Shown here piece after piece: positions 8,753 to 16,584 of a stretch of 45,491 nt of DNA (position 1 is its first letter; every line of letters starts with the position of its first letter). The position numbers and the translations under genes are program-made. The notes under the pieces are model-generated. The model worked only from the letters and a program-made list of their open reading frames with translations. It did no database searches and had not been told where the DNA came from. The DNA is from Candidatus Desulfacyla euxinica (GTDB lineage Bacteria; Desulfobacterota; DSM-4660; Desulfatiglandales; Desulfatiglandaceae). The stretch is from positions 1 to 45,491 of the forward strand of contig JACNJD010000178.1 of NCBI GenBank assembly GCA_014382715.1, in the 5' to 3' direction.

Positions 8753-9268
8753 GCATTAAAATATTTTGACCTGTGCAGTCAGTCCGTGGGGGTCTCTTTC
8801 CCAAAGGACGCAAGACCCTATCTCATTGCATGGGCACGGCAGCATGCGCCTGGAATCCACTACGGAACAGTCCTTTCCGAGCTGTAGGCTCTACGAGCCG
8901 GAAGCCAGGAGAGAGTCTCTGTTGAAACCTACATCGTCCCTGCCTGTTCCGAACTCGCAATTGAGACAAGGGGACGTTCTACGTCCTGTGGAAGTTTTTG
9001 TTGTGTCCTTTGGGAAACAGGCCCCCACGGACGACCCGGGATGTATTGCCTGGTTCGAGTGTAATACCCCGCAGCCTGCGGCGACGAGTTTCATTGGGAA
9101 ATTGGTTGCAAAATCATGCAAAATTTTCCCGAGTGGAAAACGATTGGTTGAGAATCAAATCCGCTTTGGGGTATGATTCAACCCGGCGCGGCCAAAGAAA
9201 AAATCGTTGCGGAAGAAGCTGAGGGGGCAGGTCTGAGGCAAAAACGGTCTTGAAGGAGGGGGCATGGC
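8690..9268 (+). other. Unassigned DNA at the left island junction
   Basis: About 580 bases between the broken PAP2 copy and the aldo/keto reductase. Several frames are open for 70-136 codons on both strands but none has a ribosome-binding site or recognisable motif. Visible structure: an inverted repeat CAGGTCA/TGACCTG (8733-8739, 8767-8773) and an AT-rich inverted repeat around 9099-9133 with arms GGGAAATT and AATTTTCCC. No integrase, transposase or tRNA was recognised. Confidence 0.5.
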
Positions 9269-10126
9269 ATGATCGAAAAAATACCGTTCGGAAAATCGGG
9301 TCATCAGAGCTCCAGAACTATTTTCGGTTCGGTGAGCCTGGATGGGGTGAGTGCGTCCGATGCGGATCGGGTACTGGATCTTCTGTTCGAGTTCGGGGTC
9401 AACCACATTGACACGGCCCCCAAGTACGGGGAGGCCGAGCTGCGCCTGGGACCCTGGATGAAAAGGTACAGGGATCGGTTCTTCCTTGCCACCAAGACCA
9501 ACGAGCGGACCTACCAGGATGCAAAAGAGCAGTTTGAACGGTCATTGGAACGGCTGCAGGTGGATCGGGTCGATTTGCTTCAGTTTCACAACCTGACGGA
9601 TGTGGTGGAGAGGGAGATCATTATGGGACCGGGCGGCGCCCTGGAATTTCTCATGGAGGCCAGAGAGAAAGGGTTGACCAAAATGATCGGTATTACCGGC
9701 CACGGGCTTCATACTCCGAAATTTCATCTGCAGACCCTGGAGCGCTTTGCCTTTGACAGCGTGCTTCTGCCGTGCAACTACCTGCTCATGAAAGATCCCG
9801 AATACGCCCGTGAATTTCAAGAACTCCTCTCCTACTGCCATGAGCACCGGATTGCCGTGCAAACCATCAAGGCCATCGCCCGGGGGTATTGGGGGAACAG
9901 GACATGGAACCGAAGCACCTGGTATGAACCGCTTACCGATGATGGCGCCATTGCCCAGAATGTCCATTGGGTATTGGGTATCCCCAACATTTTCCTGAAC
10001 ACGGTGGGCGACGTGCGAGAAATGCCCAAGGTCCTGAAGGCCGCGAACGGTTTTGAGCGACGGCCCTCTGAGCAAGAGATGGACAGGATGGTTGAACAGA
10101 CGGGTATGCAGACGCTGTTTGGCTGA
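9269..10126 (+). CDS. Aldo/keto reductase family protein
   Basis: A 285-residue NAD(P)H-dependent oxidoreductase with the TIM-barrel AKR fold. The catalytic tetrad is visible: Asp48 and Tyr53 in NHIDTAPKYGEAE, Lys76 in LATKTNE and His107 in LLQFHNL. It is slightly shorter than the usual 300-330 residues. GGAGGGGG upstream of the ATG supports the start. It is the leftmost gene of the island and converges with the btpA-like gene. In this setting it probably interconverts a carbonyl and an alcohol of the sugar or polyol handled by the island; the substrate is not predictable. Confidence 0.9.
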   Translation: MIEKIPFGKSGHQSSRTIFGSVSLDGVSASDADRVLDLLFEFGVNHIDTAPKYGEAELRLGPWMKRYRDRFFLATKTNERTYQDAKEQFERSLERLQVDRVDLLQFHNLTDVVEREIIMGPGGALEFLMEAREKGLTKMIGITGHGLHTPKFHLQTLERFAFDSVLLPCNYLLMKDPEYAREFQELLSYCHEHRIAVQTIKAIARGYWGNRTWNRSTWYEPLTDDGAIAQNVHWVLGIPNIFLNTVGDVREMPKVLKAANGFERRPSEQEMDRMVEQTGMQTLFG

Positions 10127-10129
10127 AAG

Positions 10130-10152
10130 GGGCTGGGAACAGCCCTCTTTCC
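10130..10152. terminator. Putative bidirectional terminator between convergent genes
   Basis: GGGCTG (10130-10135), loop GGAA, CAGCCC (10140-10145), followed by a pyrimidine-rich tract on the plus strand. It sits in the 26-base gap between the stops of the aldo/keto reductase and the BtpA-family gene. Confidence 0.5.
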
Positions 10153-10968
10153 TTATGCCCGAATGGCTCTTACCTTGTCCATGAACGACCTGACACGTTT
10201 TTCATCCACATGGTTTTCAAACACCCCGCCCCGTTTGAAGGTGGTGCCCACCACGGCCCCGTCGGCAATGGCCAGCTGATCTTCCACATTTTCCAGGCGA
10301 ACGCCGGTATTGGCAAAGACCGCGGTCTGGGGCACCGCCTCCCTGACCTTCTGGAGGATTCTCCGGTCGGTCTGTTCCCCTGCAGTCAGTCCCGAGACGC
10401 ACAGCGCGTCCGGCCGGTTGTTGAACACCGTTGATCTGGCGATATCCACAATGTCCCGGTCGGCCAGATACCGGGCCGCTTCGGGAACGATATTGAACAA
10501 GAGCTTCACCCCTTCCGCTCCGATGGCATGCTGGTGCCGCACCACGGCGCCGCAATCGGTATTCCAGAGACCAAAATCGCTGGCATACACACCGGTAAAG
10601 ATCTCCCGCACAAACCGGGCACCGGTGGCCACGGCCAGATCCAGGGATGCGGCCGGATCCCAGAGCACATTCACGCCAAAAGGGATGCGCAGATCGCCCA
10701 TGAGCTCCCCGATAATGCGCGCCATGGCGGCCACGGTCACCGTTTCCACCTTGGTCAGGTAGGGCAGGCTGAACTCGTTGGAGAACATGATCGCATCGAC
10801 GCCGCCCTTTTGCAGGGCCAGCAGGTCCTTTTTCGCCCACTTTATGACGTTTCTCATGCCTGTTTTTTTCTCAAAACCGGGATCTCCCGGCAGGGCGTTC
10901 AGGTGGCACATGCCGATGATCGGCTTTGGGGAACCAAATACCTCTTCAATCCATGTTTTTGTTTGCAT
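10153..10968 (-). CDS. BtpA/SgcQ-family TIM-barrel protein
   Basis: A 271-residue protein of the BtpA family (Pfam BtpA; relatives include E. coli SgcQ from a sugar operon and cyanobacterial BtpA). Visible family features are KPIIGMCHLNALPGDPGF at the N-terminus, ALQKGGVDAIMFSNEFSLPY, GVNVLWDPAASLDLA, and the C-terminal VFANTGVRLENVEDQL and ADGAVVGTTFKRGG, a barrel with a phosphate-binding loop. The enzymatic role is unsettled; members in sugar loci are thought to act on phosphorylated metabolites. The start is the ATG at 10968, preceded by GGAGAGG; a longer open frame to 11271 overlaps the kinase gene and is spurious. It lies 20 bases after the FGGY kinase and ends the operon. Confidence 0.87.
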   Translation of the reverse strand: MQTKTWIEEVFGSPKPIIGMCHLNALPGDPGFEKKTGMRNVIKWAKKDLLALQKGGVDAIMFSNEFSLPYLTKVETVTVAAMARIIGELMGDLRIPFGVNVLWDPAASLDLAVATGARFVREIFTGVYASDFGLWNTDCGAVVRHQHAIGAEGVKLLFNIVPEAARYLADRDIVDIARSTVFNNRPDALCVSGLTAGEQTDRRILQKVREAVPQTAVFANTGVRLENVEDQLAIADGAVVGTTFKRGGVFENHVDEKRVRSFMDKVRAIRA

Positions 10969-10988
10969 AATACCTCTCCAAAAGAAAT

Positions 10989-12533
10989 TTAATTGCCGTT
11001 GCTCCTGAAAGAATTCGACAGGTCGCGCATTAGAGGTTGGGTGGCATCGTACAGAGATCGAAAAATCCTGTAGTGCGACGCATAACGCTTGTGGATCTCC
11101 GGGTTTGGGGTGACGGCTCTTCCTTTTCCTACCCATCGGGTGATTTCTCCGAGGTCCTTGAACAGACCCACACCCACCCCTGCCATGAAGGCATCCCCGT
11201 AGCTTGCCCCCACGGATCGCCGGTGAAGGACAAGCTCCACATCGGCGATGTCTGCCACCAACTGCATCCACAACGGATTCTGGGTGCCCCCGCCTACGGC
11301 GATGACGCGTTCGGGGGTGACCCCCTCTTTCCCCATCACCTCCATATTGTGGCGGATTCCAAAGCCGACGCCCTCCAGGAGGGCACGATAGATATCGCCG
11401 CGGGTGTGGGTAAGGCCCAGGCCAAAGAGGACCCCTTTGGCCTCGGGGTCGTGCAGAGGGGTGCGCTCCCCCTCAAAGTAGGGCAGGGCAATGAGCCCGT
11501 TAGCGCCGGGCGGGGATTGGGCCGCTTTCCGGGCCAGGGCCGTATAGGCATTCTCCCCTCCGGATTTCTCCTTTGCCACCTCCCCTTGGGCAAACCGGTC
11601 GCGGAACCAGGTGGTCAGGCTGCCGGAGGTGGACATTCCTCCCATGAAGGCAAATGTCCCTGGCTCTAAGAAATTGGCACTCCAGAAATGCTGGGTCTTA
11701 ACCCGTTTTGCGGTCTTCATGATAAAGAAGATGCTGCTCCCGAACATGCACATCATATCGCCCACCTCTGCCACCCCGGCGCTGATGGCCTCGGCGGCCG
11801 CGTCGATGGTGCCGGTGATGACCGGCGTGCCTCTGGCCAGACCCGTCTCCAGGGCGGCCTCAGCGGTTACCTCCCCCGCAATGTCGCAGCTCCAGGTTAT
11901 CTCGGGCAGCAGATCAACGGGCGTGACGTGACGTGCCACATCGCCGTACCATTCGGAACGGTAGATATCAAAGAGAGGAGCATAGCCGCTGGCACTGTAG
12001 TTGTCTATGCTAACCTTGCCTGTAAGCCTGTACACCAGATAGGCCTGGCTGGTGAGAAACCACCTGGTCTTGGCGTAGATTTCCGGTTCGTTTCGGCGAA
12101 CCCAGAGGATCTTGGGGCCGCACGCCTGGGTGTCCAGGTGAGTGCCGCTTCTCTGAAAGATATCTTCCCTTCCCAGCACCTTTTCCAGGTGATCGATATC
12201 CTTTGATGCCCTCCCGTCGATCCCGTAGAGGATTCCAGGCCGCAAAGGCCTGCCTTTACCATCAAGGGGCAGGACACAAGGGCCGATGGCGCTGGTTCCG
12301 ATCCCCAGGATATGCCCGGGCCGGACCCCCGATTTTGCCAGCAGGTTTCCCACGATCTCCCTGAAGTCGTTCCACCACACCCGGTCGGCGTCGTGCTCGA
12401 AATGACCGGGTTTGGGCATATCCATACCGTGTGGAACAGCATGGGTGGCAACGACCTCCCCCCCTGTGTCCACCAGTACCCCTTTTGAAGAATAGGTGCC
12501 CACGTCCACGCCCAGCAGATATCCATTTCCCAT
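10989..12533 (-). CDS. FGGY-family carbohydrate kinase (xylulokinase-like)
   Basis: A 514-residue ATP-dependent sugar kinase with the two-domain FGGY actin-like fold. The N-terminal phosphate loop is GVDVGTYSSKGVLVD; GTIDAAAEAISAGV contains the catalytic base (Asp244), and the C-terminal adenosine-binding motif is AVGGGTQNPLWMQLVADI. Best general match is xylulokinase or another ketose kinase; LsrK- and ribulokinase-like roles are also possible. The middle gene of a tight operon, 10 bases after the M29 peptidase gene and 20 before the BtpA-like gene. It should phosphorylate the imported sugar or an early product. Confidence 0.93.
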   Translation of the reverse strand: MGNGYLLGVDVGTYSSKGVLVDTGGEVVATHAVPHGMDMPKPGHFEHDADRVWWNDFREIVGNLLAKSGVRPGHILGIGTSAIGPCVLPLDGKGRPLRPGILYGIDGRASKDIDHLEKVLGREDIFQRSGTHLDTQACGPKILWVRRNEPEIYAKTRWFLTSQAYLVYRLTGKVSIDNYSASGYAPLFDIYRSEWYGDVARHVTPVDLLPEITWSCDIAGEVTAEAALETGLARGTPVITGTIDAAAEAISAGVAEVGDMMCMFGSSIFFIMKTAKRVKTQHFWSANFLEPGTFAFMGGMSTSGSLTTWFRDRFAQGEVAKEKSGGENAYTALARKAAQSPPGANGLIALPYFEGERTPLHDPEAKGVLFGLGLTHTRGDIYRALLEGVGFGIRHNMEVMGKEGVTPERVIAVGGGTQNPLWMQLVADIADVELVLHRRSVGASYGDAFMAGVGVGLFKDLGEITRWVGKGRAVTPNPEIHKRYASHYRIFRSLYDATQPLMRDLSNSFRSNGN

Positions 12534-12543
12534 GTGCGGTTCC

Positions 12544-13611
12544 TCAAATCAGCATATGGCCGTTTTCGAAGATCAACTTTTCGTCCAGATAGACCTCTCC
12601 TTCCTGCCTCATGTCTTTCACAATGTCCCAATGGATGGCCGATCGGTTGGTTCCTCCGGTGCCGGGATAGGCCCGCCCCAGAGCAATGTGTACTGTGCCG
12701 CCCATCTTTTCATCCAGCAGGATATCCCGGCAAAGATATTTGATCTCTTCGTTGGTGCCGAAGGCAAACTCCCCGATCCGGCTTGCCCCTGGATCGCTTC
12801 GAACCACGGTCTGGAGAAAATCGTTATTGGAAGAGGATCGGGCTTCCACCAGTTCTCCCTTCTCCCAGCAGAGGGACAATCCTTCCACCAGCCGCCCGCC
12901 CAATAACCCCGGGGATTCAAAATGGATGCAGCCGTCAACGCTGGTCTCCACCGGGGAGGTAGCGATCTCTCCGTCCGGCATGTTGATTTTTCCGTCCAGG
13001 ACGGCCCAGGTGCGGCCTTTGACCGAAAAGGTCAGCTCCGTATCCCTGCCCACCACCCGTATCTGTTGGCCCTGCCCCAGAATCTCCGCTCTGCGGTGCC
13101 ACTCTCTGCTCAATGCGGTCCAGTCGAGCAGACAGGCCTTGAAAAACATCTCGGTGACCGTCTCTTCGTCGAGGCCGGCCTGCTGAGCAAGGGCGGCATT
13201 GGGTACCCGTATCAGGCACCATCGCGTCTTTTCCCAGCGCAGGGTGGATATCCTGCCCATGGCACGCCGCAGGGCCGAAAGCTTTTCCGCCGGGATGTCC
13301 CAGAAAACGTCCAGGTTATGGGCGCCTCGAAGCCCAAAATAGCAATCGGCCCATTCCATGCCGTGGGCCTCCATTTCAGGCTCCCACTCGATCTGTTTGC
13401 GGCTCCCGAATTTCAAGACCAGGCGGTTCAATTCCTCGGATAGAAACTGCACTTGCGGATAGGCACCGGATTTGATGCAGGCCTCATAGACCGCCAGGGC
13501 CATCGGATAGGCCTCCGGCTCAACCATGGCGATCATGGCCCTTTCCCCCGGCTTGATCCCAAGGGAATAGTTCACCAGCAGGTCCCCCAACTGCTTCCAC
13601 CTTCTGTCCAC
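12544..13611 (-). CDS. M29-family aminopeptidase-like metalloprotein
   Basis: A 355-residue protein of the M29 (AmpS/AmpT, thermophilic aminopeptidase) family. Family features include GERAMIAMVEPEAYPMALAVYE, the metal-site region NMPDGEIATSPVE, and the C-terminal GGTNRSAIHWDIVKDMR with the conserved His-x-Asp ligands. The start is a GTG at 13611 behind GGAGGAGGTC; an in-frame TAA lies just upstream. First gene of the M29-FGGY-BtpA operon. A peptidase is odd beside sugar kinases, so it may act on an amide or a conjugated sugar, or just be co-inherited; this is inference. Confidence 0.88.
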   Translation of the reverse strand: MDRRWKQLGDLLVNYSLGIKPGERAMIAMVEPEAYPMALAVYEACIKSGAYPQVQFLSEELNRLVLKFGSRKQIEWEPEMEAHGMEWADCYFGLRGAHNLDVFWDIPAEKLSALRRAMGRISTLRWEKTRWCLIRVPNAALAQQAGLDEETVTEMFFKACLLDWTALSREWHRRAEILGQGQQIRVVGRDTELTFSVKGRTWAVLDGKINMPDGEIATSPVETSVDGCIHFESPGLLGGRLVEGLSLCWEKGELVEARSSSNNDFLQTVVRSDPGASRIGEFAFGTNEEIKYLCRDILLDEKMGGTVHIALGRAYPGTGGTNRSAIHWDIVKDMRQEGEVYLDEKLIFENGHMLI

Positions 13612-13785
13612 GACCTCCTCCGTCGATCCCTTCTTAAGCGTCTACGGTTGACTTTTCATAACCCCAATACCTTAATGCACTACAGGGCACACAAAGGGCA
13701 CCGAGAAACATGGATGGTCAGATTTCATTTTCTCTGAAATTGAGACGGAAAAACCAAAAAACACCTGTAATGCTACCCCATAGAA

Positions 13786-13800
13786 GTTGACCCGGTCAAC
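13786..13800. promoter_or_regulatory. 15-bp palindrome, candidate operator
   Basis: GTTGACC and GGTCAAC flank one central C: a perfect inverted repeat about 175 bases upstream of the M29 gene start. It resembles an operator for a dimeric regulator (GntR-like length). No further copy was seen. Confidence 0.4.
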
Positions 13801-14020
13801 AGGTTTATAGTCATTTGGGCCTGTTTAGACGGATGCCTTTGTCGTCGAGCAAATATGTTCAAAATGGCGGAGGCTGCAAAGGAGACCCCGGCGAAATAGG
13901 TGCCGGAAGGACCCCGAAGTCCTCCTTTCGTACCGGGTGAGCGCAACGTACGTTGGCTCTTAGACTATTTGTGGATGACTGAAAACTCATGAGCCTGTGC
14001 TTATCCGGTTGGGACAAATT

Positions 14021-14046
14021 TACCGCTGGATCATAACCACGGTAAA
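14021..14046 (+). promoter_or_regulatory. Distal operator-like element (GGATCATAAC repeat, copy 1)
   Basis: A GGATCATAAC core bracketed by TACCG on the left and CGGTA on the right. The same arrangement recurs 184 bases downstream next to the promoter, which suggests a regulator binding two sites with DNA looping. Confidence 0.5.
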
Positions 14047-14204
14047 TCTGTTCTAATCGAAAAAGGCTTCTTAATTGAGGTCCTTGGTTTTTGCCTCAAA
14101 ACTAACATGCTGATATTTAAACGTTTTTTTAAGCGCTTCATTGAAAAGCCAGAATAACTGATTTTATCCTTTATGTTCAAGGTGTTAGGTAGTAGAAGAA
14201 AATC

Positions 14205-14230
14205 ACCGTGGGATCATAACAATTCGGTAT
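14205..14230 (+). promoter_or_regulatory. Proximal operator-like element (GGATCATAAC repeat, copy 2)
   Basis: ACCG, the GGATCATAAC core, then CGGTA. Its end touches the -35 hexamer of the promoter at 14230, so a bound protein would block or contact RNA polymerase. Confidence 0.52.
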
Positions 14231-14259
14231 TGACAGCCATTCCAATTTGAGGCTATATT
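14230..14259 (+). promoter_or_regulatory. Sigma-70 promoter of the binding protein-DhaKL operon
   Basis: Consensus -35 TTGACA (14230-14235), an 18-base spacer, -10 TATATT (14254-14259). It lies about 165 bases upstream of the first gene, leaving a long 5' leader. Confidence 0.7.
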
Positions 14260-14424
14260 AAAATATTTTCACGCCTTTGAAAATACCAAGGCGTGTTTAT
14301 CCATCTTCGGATGGAAACCAAGAGTGTAGGGTGCCTTCTCTCCATGGGAGGCAGGATTGTCTGCCAGGGTGGGTTAGGAAAAATCGTTCAACAAATCTGA
14401 AACTGTGTCAAAAGGAGGATGAAA

Positions 14425-15456
14425 ATGAAGAAGCTGTTTTTTGTGTTGCTGGTATTGGTATTGACGGTGAGTTTTGGGCTGACTGTGAGTGCAAAAGACA
14501 AAGGCAAGAAGACCTACGAGATCGTCATGGTGGTCAAGCTGGAGGGGGTGGCCTGGTTTGACAACATGCGCCTCGGCATCGAGAAGTTCAATAAGGAATT
14601 TTCCGATGTCAACGCCTATCAGATCGGTGCAGACACGGCGGATCCCGCGGCCCAGGTGGCCCTGGTGGAAGATCTGATTGCCAAAGGGGTGGACGCCATC
14701 CTGGTGGTTCCGAACGATCCGGAATCTCTGGTGCCGGCCTTTAAAAAGGCAAACAAGGCAGGGATCCTTACTTTTACCCATGAGGCCTCCAACCAGAAGC
14801 AAGTCAGCTTTGACATCGAGGCCTTTGACAACATCGCCTACGGCCGGCACATGATGGACCAGATGGCCCAATGGATGAACAAGAAAGGCCAATGGCAGCC
14901 CTTTGTGGGCCACCTCACCTCCACCACCCATAATGAATGGGTGGACGGCGAGCAGATGGAGGCCAAGGAAAAGTTCCCGGGAATTGTGCAGGCTACAAAA
15001 AGGATAGAAGAAAAGGAAAACCAACAGGTTGCCTACGAAAAGTCTCTGGAATTGCTCAAGACCTACCCCAATCTGAAGGCCATCATGGGTAGTGCCATGA
15101 GTACCGCGCCCGGGGCGGCCCAGGCCATTGAGGAGAAGGGTCGCATCGGAAAAGTGGGTGCCTTCGGCACATGCCTGCCTTCCGTGGCCGGCGATTATCT
15201 GGAAAGCGGCGCCGCCATATCCATCCATTTCTGGGTTCCGGCCGACGCCGGTTATGCCACCTGCATGGCGGCCTACAAAACCCTCAAAGGGGAGGAGATC
15301 AAGGACGGGACCAATCTTGGAAGGCCCGGCTATGAAAACATCACTGTCAAAAAGAACAAGTCCGGCGTCCCGGTGATCTATGGGCAGGCCTGGATGGATG
15401 TGACCAAAGAAAATTTGAAGGATTGGAAAAAACCCAACGGCGACTATAAACTATAA
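14425..15456 (+). CDS. Periplasmic sugar-binding protein of an ABC transporter
   Basis: A 343-residue substrate-binding protein of the Periplasmic_binding_4 (RbsB/LsrB/RhaS-like) type. A Sec signal peptide (KKLFFVLLVLVLTVSFGLTVSA) is followed by the mature domain; typical stretches are GADTADPAAQVALVEDLIAKG and GVDAILVVPNDPESL. ATG at 14425 is preferred because AGGAGG ends six bases before it; the ATG at 14419 touches that Shine-Dalgarno sequence. It heads the operon with dhaK and dhaL and must serve the ATPase and permeases encoded convergently at 17.7-21.3 kb. A 16-bp hairpin follows the gene. The ligand is unknown; relatives bind ribose, rhamnose or AI-2. Confidence 0.93.
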   Translation: MKKLFFVLLVLVLTVSFGLTVSAKDKGKKTYEIVMVVKLEGVAWFDNMRLGIEKFNKEFSDVNAYQIGADTADPAAQVALVEDLIAKGVDAILVVPNDPESLVPAFKKANKAGILTFTHEASNQKQVSFDIEAFDNIAYGRHMMDQMAQWMNKKGQWQPFVGHLTSTTHNEWVDGEQMEAKEKFPGIVQATKRIEEKENQQVAYEKSLELLKTYPNLKAIMGSAMSTAPGAAQAIEEKGRIGKVGAFGTCLPSVAGDYLESGAAISIHFWVPADAGYATCMAAYKTLKGEEIKDGTNLGRPGYENITVKKNKSGVPVIYGQAWMDVTKENLKDWKKPNGDYKL

Positions 15457-15461
15457 CCCTC

Positions 15462-15497
15462 GAAAGTTGATTGGAGATTCCTCTCCAATCAACTTTC
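15462..15497 (+). terminator. 16-bp perfect intercistronic hairpin after the binding-protein gene
   Basis: A 16-bp stem (15462-15477 with 15482-15497) closes a TTCC loop. There is no clear run of Ts after it, so it is more likely an mRNA-stabilising or partial termination element that keeps the binding protein more abundant than the kinases downstream, as known for other binding-protein operons. Confidence 0.65.
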
Positions 15498-15528
15498 CAT
15501 CGCTTTTCCAATATTAAGGGTAAGGATC

Positions 15529-16542
15529 ATGAAAAAGTTTTTGAACAAACCTGAGAATTTTGTTGATGAAATGGTCGAAGGCATTCTTGCTGCTCATCCC
15601 GATCAGCTTGCCATCGTTGAAAATGATCTTCGCTGTATCGTCAAGGCCGGAGAGAAAAAAAAGGGCAAGGTGGGGTTGGCCACCGGCGGAGGTTCCGGAC
15701 ATCTCCCCCTGTTTCTGGGCTATGTGGGTCAAGGGATGTTGGATGGCTGTTCTGTGGGAGGGGTTTTCCAATCTCCCAGCTCCGAGCAGATGTTGAACGT
15801 CACCAAAGCCATTGATGCCGGGGCCGGTGTCCTCTACATCTACGGCAATTACGGCGGCGACATCCTGAACTTTGATATGGCCGCTGAAATGGCCGAGATG
15901 GAAGACATTAAAGTCTTGTCCTTTGCCGCGGCGGATGACGTTGCATCGGCCTCCAGGGGAGAAGAGGGGAAACGGAGAGGGGTGGCCGGGATCTTCTTTG
16001 TCTACAAAGTCGCCGGGGCCAAGGCCGATGAACTGGCCCCCATCGAAGAAGTAAAAAGGGTTGCGGAAAAGGCGGCCGCCAACGTGCGGACCATGGGCGT
16101 GGCATTGACACCCTGTATCATACCCGAGGTGGGCAAGCCCGGCTTCACCATCGGGGATGATGAAATGGAAATCGGAATGGGCATTCATGGCGAACCGGGA
16201 ATTCATCGCGGCAAGCTCAAGAGCGCCGATGAGGTGACGGACACCATGATGTCGGCCATTTTGGAAGACCTTCCCTATGAAAGGAACGACCAGGTAGCGG
16301 TGCTCATCAACGGCCTGGGCGCCACACCCAAGGAAGAGATGTATATCGTCTATCGCCGGATGGATCAAATATTGAAAGAGAAGGGGATTTCGGTGTTCCA
16401 TGTGTATGTGGGGGAGTTCGCTACCTCCATGGAAATGACCGGTTTTTCCATCTCCCTTATAAAACTGGATGATGAACTGAAGCAGTTGATAGCCAGGCCG
16501 GCGCGGACCCCGTTTTTCGAGCAGGTCCAACTGAGCGTTTAA
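15529..16542 (+). CDS. dhaK: Dihydroxyacetone kinase subunit DhaK homologue
   Basis: A 337-residue DhaK-type subunit, which binds a short ketose covalently and presents it for phosphorylation. Conserved features: GGGSGH (53-58), [10 protein letters not shown] with the catalytic Asp111, and [10 protein letters not shown] whose His220 aligns with the histidine that forms the hemiaminal bond to the substrate carbonyl. DhaL follows 42 bases later, but no DhaM is present, so the phosphate donor may be ATP rather than the PTS. DAK-family kinases are known for dihydroxyacetone and for erythrulose; the sugar-ABC context favours an unusual ketose, which is inference. Confidence 0.93.
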   Translation: MKKFLNKPENFVDEMVEGILAAHPDQLAIVENDLRCIVKAGEKKKGKVGLATGGGSGHLPLFLGYVGQGMLDGCSVGGVFQSPSSEQMLNVTKAIDAGAGVLYIYGNYGGDILNFDMAAEMAEMEDIKVLSFAAADDVASASRGEEGKRRGVAGIFFVYKVAGAKADELAPIEEVKRVAEKAAANVRTMGVALTPCIIPEVGKPGFTIGDDEMEIGMGIHGEPGIHRGKLKSADEVTDTMMSAILEDLPYERNDQVAVLINGLGATPKEEMYIVYRRMDQILKEKGISVFHVYVGEFATSMEMTGFSISLIKLDDELKQLIARPARTPFFEQVQLSV

Positions 16543-16584
16543 AAAGAAAACAATAAAGAGGCGATTCTCAAGGAGAAGATTCAA

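Larger units (their letters stand above)
13612..14424. promoter_or_regulatory. Divergent regulatory region between the two sugar operons
   Basis: An 813-base gap separating the M29-FGGY-BtpA operon (leftward) from the binding protein-DhaKL operon (rightward). It holds a palindrome at 13786-13800, a compact three-stem fold at 13878-13928, a repeated GGATCATAAC element (14021-14046 and 14205-14230), an AAGCGCTT palindrome typical of LacI-type operators at 14131-14138, and a good promoter at 14230-14259. No regulator gene is inside the island, so the cognate repressor must lie elsewhere. Confidence 0.6.

Noticed and set aside
8780-9000. Possible group II intron or other structured RNA
   Set aside because: The stretch has a vaguely intron-like look but I could not find a domain V hairpin, a 5' GUGCG start or a reverse transcriptase.
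9040-9075. T-arm-like GGTTCGAG, possible tRNA remnant as integration site
   Set aside because: No acceptor, D-arm or anticodon arm can be built around it.
8766-9176. 136-codon open frame on the plus strand at the left island junction
   Set aside because: No ribosome-binding site, no recognisable domain, and open frames overlap it on the other strand; kept only as unassigned DNA.
10969-11271. Upstream extension of the BtpA-like gene (about 100 extra codons)
   Set aside because: It overlaps the FGGY kinase gene and has no family similarity; a good ribosome-binding site lies directly before the ATG at 10968.
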